Positions 32,065 to 42,446 of a stretch of 64,000 nucleotides of DNA are shown piece after piece. How positions within the stretch are numbered: the first letter of the stretch is position 1; every line of letters starts with the position of its first letter. The position numbers and the translations under genes are program-made. The stretch is from positions 248,001-312,000 of the forward strand of contig NW_012236505.1 in assembly GCF_000787575.1 (NCBI RefSeq). The letters run 5' to 3'. Origin of the DNA: Acytostelium subglobosum LB1. Lineage: Eukaryota; Evosea; Eumycetozoa; Acytosteliales; Acytosteliaceae. Under the pieces are notes generated by a model that saw only the letters and a program-made list of their open reading frames with translations, was not told the origin of the DNA and searched no databases.

Positions 32065-34877
32065 TTAAAGTAAATCCTTCCTTGTAACTATTCCAATAAC
32101 ATCATTGTTGATATCGACTGTTGATTGAGTGAATGGAGTTGTTAGTTTGTGGACAATGCCATTGTGTAGTTATCCATGACATGGCTACTTACTGACTGCC
32201 AAGTGTCTCAGACCCATTGTTCTGAACAACTTGTATGCTTCAACGTAGGAGAATGTATCGTGGATTGTAATGCCTGAGCTGTTCATATCTGTTGTGTTCG
32301 AATGGAGTGGAAAGGGAAAGGTCAGTGATTGACCATGAATGATTGATTAAATGAATGAATGAGATACATACATGGCCTGAGGTCGATCAGTCTTTCCTCT
32401 TCATACTTGTGGAACTCAAGATCCTCGATCTTGGGCGCCTTCTTGGAGGTCTCCTTGATGAACTGCTTGTGTCTAAAGTTGTCGTCGAGGATGATCTCGC
32501 GACCAAGTCCGCGATAGTAGATCCTGTGCTTGAGGAGCACGAGGATGGTATTTCGCAACACCAGTCCGCGGTACTGTCGCTTCGATCCGTTCTCGCCAGT
32601 GTACACCACAGGGTATCCGTTGTGATTGTTGGTTCGCAGAGTCTCGAGCAAGACGCGCACAGTGCAGATCTCAGGCAGCACCACCACCTGGCGCTTCATG
32701 ATCTCGGGCACCTTCTTGGCGGCCTTGGAGTGCGGTGGCAGACTCTGCAGGAAAGGGATGTACTTGAGCTCCATCAAATGCTCGTAGACCGATTCGTTGA
32801 AGAAGTCGCCCACCCACTTTGATATCATCACAGCCAGGATGAGTGGCACGAGATATTGAGTGCCCTCTGTCAGCTCCACCATGATGACCACCAGTGATAT
32901 AGTCATTCTGCAATAGCCAGCCATCATTGCCGATGTGCCAATGAGTGCGTAGATGCTTGGATCGATGCCTGAGAAGTACATGCTGACCACCTGGCCAAAG
33001 AAACGGCCAAAGCCGGCGCCCACCATCATCATTGGTACGAACAGACCACCGGCCACCCAGAGACCTGACGTGATGATCGAGAGGAAGAAGTAGATGAATG
33101 TGAACACGACCAACACTGGCAATGTGAATGTGTTGTACGTCCTAGAGTACAGTCTTCTCAACGCCTGATCAGGATTGACAAACAACAATGATGCCATCTC
33201 ACTATACATTCCATCCTAGGATTGATTGATTGATTGAGTGAGTGATGGGGATGGGATGGGAGGATGGGAGGGGAAACTTACTGGACAGAAGAACTGCTCC
33301 ATCTCGGCATTGGTTTGATCTTGGCACACTGATGGCTCAACAACAATGTTTGATTGATAACGACATGGGAAGAGTGAGGGAGAGTAGAAACAAATGATTG
33401 AAGTGACCATCATGACAACAACAACCTAAGTGAATGAATGAATGAGTGAGTATGATTGATTGAGTGAGCGGAACGATTCCCAGTGATGCTGTCATACCTC
33501 GATTGAACGAAGGAGAGCATTCTTCTTGAGGTAGTCTCTTCGCCATTTGTTGAGATGTATGTTTAGAAATACAAAGGCGGCACCGAATAGACCTCCAATG
33601 ACACCGAGGATGCAGAAGCAGAAGAGCTCTGAGTAGCGGTAGAGGTAGAGACGAGAGAATCCAAAGGTGAGCATGCCAGAGTCACGCATGTCAGGCGACG
33701 TGCCAACACCCTGCAGCAAGAAGTTGGTGGTGAACGTCGCAATCATGCAACAGAAGAATGTTCGCCATGTCAGTTGTCGCGACCAAAAGGACGACGCCTC
33801 CTCGATCGAGAACAGCACGCCACCAATCGGTGCGCCAAAGGCCGCCGAGATACCAGAGGCCGAGCCCACCGTGACAAAGTCACGCTTGTCGCGATCGTTC
33901 TGGTACTGCAAAAAGAGCTTGGGATAGAAGCCCAGTGAGGCCACACGGAACTGGCTGACGGCGGCACCGATCGCCGAACCAATGTGGATCATGGGGCCTT
34001 CGGGTCCGACAAACAGACCACTCGAGTACGACATGATGAGCGAGAAGATCTTGCCAAACAATGGTTTGAAGCCCAGTGAGTTGGGCACCTTGACTCCATT
34101 CAAGTAGCCCTTGACCTCGGGGATACCCGAAGAGCTAGCCATTGGGCCAGCGCTCAGCACCATCAACAAAGAGATGACGGCATATAGCATGTTGATTCCG
34201 GCGAATGATAGGAAGGCATATGTCGGTGATTCTGATGTGATGACTTTGAGTGAGTGGAGTGGGAATGATTGATCATGTGAGTGGTGAGTGAGTGTGATCG
34301 ATCGAGTGTGAGTGATGGGTTAGTGATTGATGGTGAACATCAAGGTTGAGAGTGGAGTGACGTACAGTTTTGAACGACGGAGAACTTCCATCCTTGGAGA
34401 TGATTAACTGTTGTCTTTAGTATGTATGCTATTGAACCTGTTATAATGCCCATTGAAAGACATATTATCCATTTACCAAATGTCTTCTTCAAGTGTTTCT
34501 GTGTTTGTCGTGCGTGTGATTGAATGTTAGGTCATTCATTCATTCAATCAAACACATTGTTGATCTTACATATCTCGTCTTGCTCTCTAAATCCTCGCGA
34601 AGTAATAGATTGTCATTGACTGAGAAGTCCAAACTCTAGATTTATGGGATGAATGAATGAATCAGTATCTATCTATCTATCTCTTTAGAATAAGCAACAT
34701 GATGATTCATACTTGAACGTTTCTCATCATTCTTATTTCAAATGGTGTAAGATGATGTGTATTCCTACGATGAGTGACCGATGGTTGGGCAGCCCATGAC
34801 GGAGATACATTATACAAGTCTTCGGGTCCACCATTATAGGCATCTGCGACCATTGGACGGTTTAATGATCCTCCCAT
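32065..34877 (-). CDS. CLC-family chloride channel/transporter
   Basis: Eight exons (34877-34713, 34635-34570, 34498-34366, 34243-33498, 33425-33282, 33215-32372, 32288-32193, 32117-32065), 748 residues. Anion-pore signatures are present: SSSGIPEVKGYLNG, GLFVGPEGPMIHIG with the gating Glu, and LFVPMMMVGAGFGRFFG. Two cytosolic CBS domains close the protein, the last ending IGIVTRKDLL. The N-terminal SLDFSVNDN segment resembles the CLC-6/7 subgroup of endolysosomal 2Cl-/H+ exchangers. In that group the gating motif is usually GKEGP; here it is GPEGP, which may alter gating. Subcellular site is inferred. Its stop lies 71 bases from that of the convergent upstream gene. Confidence 0.95.
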
Positions 34878-35191
34878 CCTATTTGTCTGCTGTTGCTACT
34901 ACAATACCTATCTATATATATATAAATAAATAATATATAACTATATCTGTAAACAAGTTATGTTAGTTTAAACAACACACTCACTCATTCAAACAAAGGA
35001 ATGCGAACATGTAAACAAAAAGTTGGTGGAGACCATTCAGAAGATTTTTTCAAAAGAGTTGTGGAAGCGAGAAAAGTCCAAACTGTTTTCAAAAGCTCAT
35101 TCGCGAGTGTTGGTGAAGTTGGACATTGCAAAGGGGGTTTGAATAACATGGACATGGACACCGACATGAACTTGGTCCTATTATCTATTAA
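34878..35191. other. Short intergenic region
   Basis: Promoter of the CLC gene. A 64-codon plus frame at 35001-35195 (with DHSEDFFKRVVEARKVQ) ends against the HEAT gene's stop; I cannot confirm it as a gene. Confidence 0.5.
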
Positions 35192-35195
35192 TTAA
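35001..35195 (+). CDS. Possible small ORF, 64 residues
   Basis: ATG frame with acceptable amino-acid composition and no simple repeat except a final MDMDTDM. It would share a divergent promoter with the CLC gene and overlap the HEAT-protein stop by four bases. No family recognised. Low confidence because the opposite strand is also open. Confidence 0.22.
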   Translation: MRTCKQKVGGDHSEDFFKRVVEARKVQTVFKSSFASVGEVGHCKGGLNNMDMDTDMNLVLLSIN

Positions 35196-38100
35196 TAACA
35201 ATCTATTCGGTTGTTCTCCTCGATGTTGGTGTCTGAATTGAATGATCTGGCCACATCATTGAATATTGAAATGTCCTCTTCGTCATCATCGGTGTACTCT
35301 GTCTCTTTTGAACATTCCAATTCAATGACATTGAAATCAATTGATTTTAAAAGATCCATGATGATGATTATCTTGTCCAATCCAGATCCATTTCCACTTG
35401 AATGAAGTTTATCGCATTCCAATGATACTTGTTTCAAACAATCTATTGATGCCACACGTATTATGTTGTCTTCAAGATGATTCTTTGAGTTGTTGATCAA
35501 TAATTCTATGGCCTTGATGTTATATAATGCTTCCAGACCATTTGGTGTGTTCATGATTGTATGGAATAACTTGATACATGTTGATTTGACCTCCCATGAT
35601 GCATCGTTCATCAATCTATGTATGAAATGATTGAATTGATATTGATCATTGGTGTCTTGATCATGTAATAGTTTGGATATCACATCTGAAGAATGAGGTC
35701 TACCTAACCAATCTGTGAATAACTTGATTGAAGATCTAAATATTTGTATTGATTGATTGATTGATTGAATAGTCAGTGGAATGATTCCAGGATTGATCAA
35801 GTGGAATGGTTCCAAGTATGATTGATTGATTGGGTGTGTGGAACTTACATTCTTGGATATGATTCCTCATCACTAAAGAATAGGAGGATGGAGAATGGAA
35901 ATGGATAGACATTGTGTTCAGCCTGACGAGGATGTTGGATGCTCGTGTCGATGTAATCATCCTCATCAGTGAGGAAGGTTGTCGTCTCCTCTTGAGTCCT
36001 CGCCACAAGTTCTCTAAACTCTTCGTCATCCCATTCAAAGTCAATGGCATCGGCGTTGAATGACTGTCCATCATACTCATCCACCTTGGATCCATTAGAT
36101 ACCAGATCATGTTGTATATGTATATGTTGGTGTTGATGTTGATGTTGATTATGCTCCAACTTTAACATTTCGGTGTACTTGACCAAGTTGATCTGATTGG
36201 CATTCATCACATCTTCGTTGATAACCTTTGTTGGAGCATTATCATCAATCACTACACCTTGAAGTTGTTCACGCTTCAACATGCTACCAGTGTGATCGTT
36301 GGTGGCCAGTAGCTTGGACCATCCATGCTCGCTTGCTGAGAGCACACTGATCACTTCCAATGCGCTTGATCTCACATAAGAATCAGAGTCGGCCAACTTG
36401 TTGACGATCATACTTGCAATGCCATTTTCCAACAGACCTGGGATACCAACTGACTGGAATGGTGATGGCGATGATGATGGCGATGGCGAGGAGGTGGGAC
36501 ACGCGAACAAGCGAGCCAAGTACGCCAGGCCAACCTCGCGCAAGTCTCCACTCGGACTCATAAGTATGTTTGTGATCGCTCTGTACACTTGTTGGATGAA
36601 TGATGGGTCGGACACAATATCCAGGCTCAGCTGATGTAGATGGTGATCGATTGTTTGGAAGGCTTGATGAACAATTTGTCGATGTGATGACTTGGTAGCG
36701 TTGAGCAACTGTTGGACAATTGTTCGAGTACCCATGTCCAAGCCCATGGTATTGCCGCTAAGATATTCCAAGTCAATGTAAACAAGACAGTGCAGTGATT
36801 CCTTGATTGTTTTGGTCGACACTTGGAATGATCCACATTTGTATCCACTTGGTGTTGTGGCCATTGTAAAGATTAGATTGAGAAGTGATGGTCTGAGTCC
36901 GGCCACACACTTTGGGTTCCTCGCCAAGATGACTCGTGTCGCTTGGACGATGCTGTAAAGTATTGAGTCTGTCAAGATGAAGTTGCTGGGCGTCGATGTT
37001 TCTGTTGATGTCGTTTGATTGATTGATTGAATTATGTTGTCCAATTGAGAAAAGAGCGCCAGTGTTGTTGATGATGTTGTGAAGGGGAAGAGGGACGTGG
37101 CCTCTAGCACGCCAACCAGGTCTATTGAGGTGGTGATGAACTCACGCTGACGTGTTTGAACGAGACGGCCGGCAAGTGAGATGAACATCGGTGCCAGACT
37201 GTGCATTGATTGGCAGACAGTGGACGACTGGACACAGAGTGATAGGAGCTCGATGACTCGTTCGCGCACCAGCCTGTCATTATCCAGTAGCATCATACAT
37301 GATTTCTGTACATAATGATTGGCGATAAGGTATCCAGTGTCTAGTTCAAGTTCAGACTTGGTGACCAATATATGAATGAACATGTCCAGCAGGCACAACT
37401 TGACATCCACAGACGACTGTTGTTGACTGTCTGCATGCAATGCGCAATCAATCAATGTTGACACTGATGATGTTGTGATTGATTGATCGTCGTGATTGAG
37501 CAAATGTCTGACCAGACATGAGAGTAACTTGACAGCCGTGCGTGATACCTTGATTGGGTTAGTGAGGGAAAGGGAGGGGAGGGGAGGGAGGGTACGACTT
37601 ACAAAGTTGGAGGGACATTTGAATGAGTCGAATATGTTGGTTATGAGGTGTGATTGATGCCGCAGCAGGTCTCTTTGGAGTGCGGCGTGGCCAGAGGTCA
37701 ACATGGAGAGGATGGCCGCGAGTGCACTGTCTCGTACCAATGGTGCATGGGCAACAGTGTACACAACACAGATGTCATGTAATGTCTGTTGTATTGACAA
37801 ACGATGTCTACTACTCTCGCTGACAACATACTGATGATACACCTCTGAATGACGAAGTATCAATGCGATAATGCGTAAGTTAATCGACAATGTATGCTCA
37901 CCATGATGATGTCCAGTATCATTGTCACTGCCACTGTCACTCGCATTGGCACCATCGCGTGCACCCAATAACAATATCCTGATGGGTACATCAAGTAATG
38001 CACCATTATATGTATTAAGTAATTGTAATACTTTGTTTGGGTCGGATAACATTCTGTCAAGTCTGTCCTTTAGCTTCTCGTAACGAGTGTCGTCTGCATC

Positions 38101-38214
38101 CTCTGTGAACACATCTGGATGCTCCAAAGTAGTCAACATCAACCTTACACGAAAGTCCTCACTTGCCAACAACTCGTTAACAGGTTTCTTTACATCCTCT
38201 TCGTTGATCATCAT
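35192..38214 (-). CDS. HEAT-repeat protein, possibly BRAT1-like
   Basis: Three exons (38214-37603, 37548-35849, 35735-35192), 951 residues of mostly helical HEAT/ARM-type repeats (e.g. LVRDSALAAILSMLTSG, VRERVIELLSLCVQSS, SYVRSSALEVISVL, WEVKSTCIKLFHTIMN). The C-terminus, IIMDLLKSIDFNVIELECSK then an acidic DDDEEDISIF, resembles the end of BRAT1, a partner of Integrator INTS9/INTS11 and of ATM. BRAT1's extreme C-terminal Cys is not evident here: the chain ends RIDCY. The family call is tentative; a generic HEAT scaffold is the alternative. Intron 2 carries two GGAA..TTCC dyads. Confidence 0.55.
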
Positions 38215-38592
38215 CGTTATATATCTCTCTCTCTAAGGTATGTGTATCTGTGATTATATAACTATGTTCAGTCATCAAAGACTGGGATTGAACAAACAAA
38301 ATGAACTTAGGCGAGGGTTTGGGCGAGGGTTAGGGTGAGGGCGAGGGCGAGGGCGAGGGTTAGGGCAAGTGCGAGGGTTGGGGAATACAAAGTCAATGAT
38401 TTATAAATGACTGGCAGTCATAGGACTGGACAACAACATCCAACTTGATTTGGCAAAGCTAAAGTCTATCTTGGTTAACCCTAATGGTTCCATTGTGTCG
38501 TTTGAGGACTACTCCATTCTTTGGAGCAGTTGCCTTGTGATTAACTGATTGAATGATTGATTGAACGGTTGAACGATTGAATGAGTGACTGA
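38215..38592. other. Intergenic with telomere-like array
   Basis: Between the HEAT gene's start and aprataxin's end, both on the minus strand. Holds the G-rich array at 38310-38385. Otherwise plain sequence. Confidence 0.7.
38310..38385. repeat. Interstitial telomere-like repeat (GGGYKAGG/GGGCGA)
   Basis: Plus strand reads GCGAGGGTTTGGGCGAGGG, then TTAGGG, TGAGGG and repeated CGAGGG units. About a dozen degenerate GGGNNA hexamers, of which two are exact GGGTTA. Too degenerate and short to be a chromosome end. Confidence 0.85.
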
Positions 38593-40097
38593 TCAATGCT
38601 TTTGATAATGATCCTTCACTTTGGCAAGAGACTCGAATGATGCCTTGCACTTGGGACATACAAATGTAGCTACCTCCTTCAGCTTCTTGTATTTCTCCCT
38701 GTCCAACTAATGAAGGTTTGAAGATTGAGGTTAGTATATGCCAGGGTCAACGAATGAATGAATGAAGAGTGAGTGAGGACACGTACGACTATTGAACCAT
38801 TCTGTTTCAGATTGTCATAGAATGATTGGAAAGGTATAAAGAAGTCAGTAGTGAATGATATCCAGTGTTCTTTGCGCTTGAGTGCTGGAGAGTTGAGGTC
38901 GTTGGAGATGAGGTGCAGGTGAAGTTGTCGCATCGAGGGTACGGCATGGAAGCCGATCTGGAATATGTCCAGCTTGCACTTGAGTGTGTTTTGAATAAAG
39001 TGAATGCCATGATCGTACAACTGTTGCAGCAATCCCAAGTCCTCCTTGGTGAGATCCTTGAACGATGGTATCAAACGTCTGGGCATCACGAGATAGTGAT
39101 GCTTGGCCTTTGGATATGCGTCTTGAATGATCACTATCTTGTCGTCATAGTATTTGACACATGAATGATCAGCTGGTGCCAAACAGTACGCAGACAATGC
39201 ATCGCTCCAAGATGTACCAACACGAGCAGGTGTTGAAGTTGTTGCCGTCTTCGTCGTTGCTGTGGTCAATGTCTTGTCGGATCCACTACTCGCTTGAATA
39301 TCGAGTACCTTGTACTTCTTTGATTGTTGGATGGGTGGTTGATCAGATTCTCGCTTGGTTGGTGATGTCTTTGATGTTGATGTAATCGATGTAGTTGATG
39401 TAGTCGATGTTGTATCAGTCGATGCTTTTAGTGTGCCAGATGATTGTGATGATGATGGTGATGACGAGGAAGGCTTGGCGACGACGGAGGAGCTTGATGA
39501 TGACACGACTTGGTCGTCATTGCTGTCCTCGATCAATTGGATAAGGATGTGTATTGGGTCTTGATTGGGAATGAGGAAGGAGACAACCTCACCATTGGGA
39601 TCTTGAAGCTCATGTCCATTCAACCGATCGAGTTGGTCACCCAAAAGATCCTTCATAGTGAGCTTTGGGCTTGACACTGAGGTTGTTGTTGTCGCAGTCT
39701 CTTTCTCTGTTGTAGCACTCTTCACCTCATTGAATCGCTTGGATGATTGTATAAACGATGGATTGACTCCACATTGGAACACAGTGACCTTGTTACTATT
39801 CAACAGCTTGATCTCAACTTTGATTGATTGATTGATGTTAGTTAGACCTGATTGATTGTGCTCTATTCAATGTGATGATCGTTCGTACCTACCTTGTCTC
39901 TCACTTACTCTACTATCATCAATGTCTAGCATTCCTCTGCCGATGCCAATCGAAGGTGAAGCAGTTGATGATGAGGCAGACCATGTCTGCTCAATTGACT
40001 TGCTGTCCTTGGATGATGATGATGAAGTAACACCACCACTACCAATACGAGTAATCTTGACACCTGCTACAATTCGATTAGACATTCTACTAAACAT
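38593..40097 (-). CDS. aptx: Aprataxin: FHA-like, HIT and zinc-finger DNA repair hydrolase
   Basis: Three exons (40097-39893, 39817-38787, 38706-38593), 449 residues. Removes AMP from abortive DNA ligation ends. N-terminal FHA-like part: IGRGMLDIDDSRVSERQ, then KVTVFQCGVNPSFIQSS, matching the XRCC1/XRCC4-binding fold of vertebrate aprataxin. A Ser/Thr-rich linker follows. The HIT domain runs from WSDALSAYCLAP to the catalytic LHLHLISNDL and continues KEHWISFTTDFFIPF; the nucleophilic middle His is present, while the first position of the His triad is Gln. C-terminal finger CPKCKASFESLAKVKDHYQKH. Start chosen at MFSRMSNR; the second Met is equally possible. Confidence 0.93.
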
Positions 40098-41051
40098 AAC
40101 TCTGTCATTCAATGAATAGTTATAACAAGAATGAATGATTGACCAAATGTACAAAGAATGTGACTTTTACTTTCACATTGACTATCGAGATCTGGAGAAG
40201 ACTCTCTTCTTGGAATTAATTAATTCCCTGGGTTTGGGGATTGACACTAGTCCAACCTTTATCCTATCTAAGTCTTGTTTGTCACTTTTGAATATTTGAT
40301 AGTATTAATATGTTTGTTCAAATAAGTTGGATACTAGAAGGTCTGGACAAAGTTCAGAAAAGTGGAAGGTATTATATTGACCATGATATTATATTATATT
40401 AATTCAATCTATGTTTCCTTGACAGGTACAAGTACGACGACAATGGCCAGGGTATCTGGAAAATAGTATTGTGATAATCAGATTAGATGTAATTGGTTGA
40501 ATCACATAACAATACAAACAAAACAAATTGATTTAATTAACGAGGGGTGCTCTTCAGTTTGAGCTAATAAGGCAAAGGGGTGTCAGTTCGCTCTAACACT
40601 AACACACTCTTATTCAGCGAGATTCATCACAATGCATCTCAAACATATAAACCCCCTCAGAGTAGGTGTGATAAGATTGAAATAGGGGTATTGTTGATGC
40701 CGTTGGGTGTCATCACAACTTCCAATTTAAATAGTGATTGATGGCAATTATATACCTCAAGGCTTCCAACACCTTCAAAGTTAGACGGCCTGTTCAGGTG
40801 AAGATAGGTACCTTGACCTCATTCATACCTATGTTCTTCAATATTCATTCACTATATCTTATTAATGTTGAATTGAGTCTAATAGTTGTGATCATCAGGT
40901 GCACGTGACCTTAGGACTAACTTACATTATTATCAACTTCAACTATAATCCACACCAAAGTACATTAATTACAATATTAATATTATTATTATTATTATTC
41001 TTATTGGTTATTGGATAAATACAAATATTGATAATATAATATTATTTATAT
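40098..41051. other. Intergenic with a small spliced ORF
   Basis: Apart from the two-exon micro-gene at 40310-40474, this holds AT-rich sequence, a GGAATTAATTAATTCC palindrome near 40213 and the promoter of the membrane-protein gene. Confidence 0.55.
40310..40474 (+). CDS. Candidate 35-residue spliced micro-protein
   Basis: Exon 1 (40310-40368) reads MFVQISWILEGLDKVQKSG; a GT at 40369 and a pyrimidine-rich CTTGACAG acceptor bound a 57-nt intron; exon 2 (40426-40474) continues RYKYDDNGQGIWKIVL and stops. The phase is kept (36 codons including the stop). There is an in-frame stop upstream of the ATG. Composition is clearly protein-like and unlike the surroundings. No family recognised. Length is too short for certainty. 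Confidence 0.42.
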
Positions 41052-42271
41052 ATGTCCTCAGAGTCTATCAATCCAGGTACATTCCTGCCTCAATTTGGAG
41101 ACCAGGATCATAGACCACTTCTAGTTGACAGAGTACTTCAACCATTTCTATTATTATCAATTGTCAATGTATTGATAACTTCAGTCAAAACAGTTCTACA
41201 TCTAAAGACATTCGCTTCATTCAAATTAGTTATATATTATCTTGTACTCTTGGATAACTTTAGTAAGTATTCTTACCCTCAACCCTCGCCCTCGACCCTA
41301 ACCCTAACCCTTGCCCTCAACCCTCAATACTAGCTCGATACGTATACATATCAAACTATGACTTTAATGTCAATGTTGTTAATAGATATGGTGGATTAGC
41401 ATCATTGAGCTTTGTATTCTTCTTCTCAAGATTCTTGATGTTTACAACATATAGTCTATTGTTGATCTTCTGGATACGTCTATTCCACAATGTCTTCAAA
41501 GTGCAACAAGCGATATTCAAGATGCGACATTATACAACGTACATCTTTATAATTGTACAAGTATTATTCTTGGTTATAATGGTTGCCAGTACTGTATTGT
41601 TCAAGGATAATGACAAACATCCAGTAGCATTCTCAGTATTCTACCTACATCTATTCCTCTACTATGTCGTAGGATACTGTATCGTCCTAGCCATTGGATT
41701 CCTAATCTTTGGTATCCTACTCTACACCAAGTCACTACACAACGGCAAAGTATCGATTAATAATAGAGTAAGTGTATGATCCATTAATTCATTCAATGAT
41801 TCATTGATGCTAACTAACTTGCTCACTTTATAGATACTCTTCATCTCATTGGTGCTGGCACTTATAATATGCTTGCAAGCTGCGTATATGATATATGCTG
41901 CGAGGACGATGGATATGAGGATGATGTATATATATAGGATCTTTGATACAGTATCATTCATGGTGTTGACAAATGGTGTTACCGTGTTGTTGTCAAAGAA
42001 GCCAGCCAAGAGAAAGAAGTCGTCGAGAGCTTCAGGTAACTCTTCAGGTACATCATGTGAGATCAACTTGGATGTGTCATCAGAGCGTAGAGAACGAAAG
42101 GAGAAGGAGAAGAGAAAGAAGTCAATGGGTGGACAGGACGATGAAGGTGCCGCTGGCACCTCAGTCACTGTCTCCCCAATGGCCATCTCACCCAACAACG
42201 AGACAACATCCAACGACGATGGAATCTACTCAGATGTAACAAGTGGATCGATCCAAATGGAGGAGGTATGA
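41052..42271 (+). CDS. Multi-pass membrane protein, possibly THH1/TOM1/TOM3-like
   Basis: Three exons (41052-41262, 41334-41767, 41834-42271), 360 residues. About seven hydrophobic helices are visible, e.g. PFLLLSIVNVLITSV, FKLVIYYLVLLD, TTYIFIIVQVLFLVIMVAS, YYVVGYCIVLAIGFLIFGIL and ILFISLVLALIICL. The cytosolic tail of about 100 residues is basic then Ser/Thr-rich. The seven-helix plan and length recall THH1/TOM1/TOM3 proteins, but I see no decisive motif; an orphan GPCR-like protein is the alternative. Intron 1 is made of telomere-like repeats. Convergent with the LRR gene, 175 bases apart. Confidence 0.6.
41263..41333 (+). repeat. Spliceosomal intron built of telomere-like repeats
   Basis: The 71-nt intron starts GTAAGTATTC and ends ATACTAG. 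Nearly everything between is C-rich hexamer: CCCTCA, CCCTCG, CCCTAA twice in tandem, CCCTTG and CCCTCA. The sense strand is the C-strand. Splicing keeps the frame of the membrane protein. Confidence 0.85.
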
Positions 42272-42446
42272 GCGATTCATATGACGCCATGCCATGTATA
42301 CTTTATAAACAAACAAGCAGGATATATATCCTGCTCATGTACATATTATTATTATGTGTGGGGGAGTTGTCGCCGCGGCGGCAACAAGGTGGCAACACGG
42401 AAACACCAACCGGAAACACGGAAACTGGAACCATGCATGACTGAGC

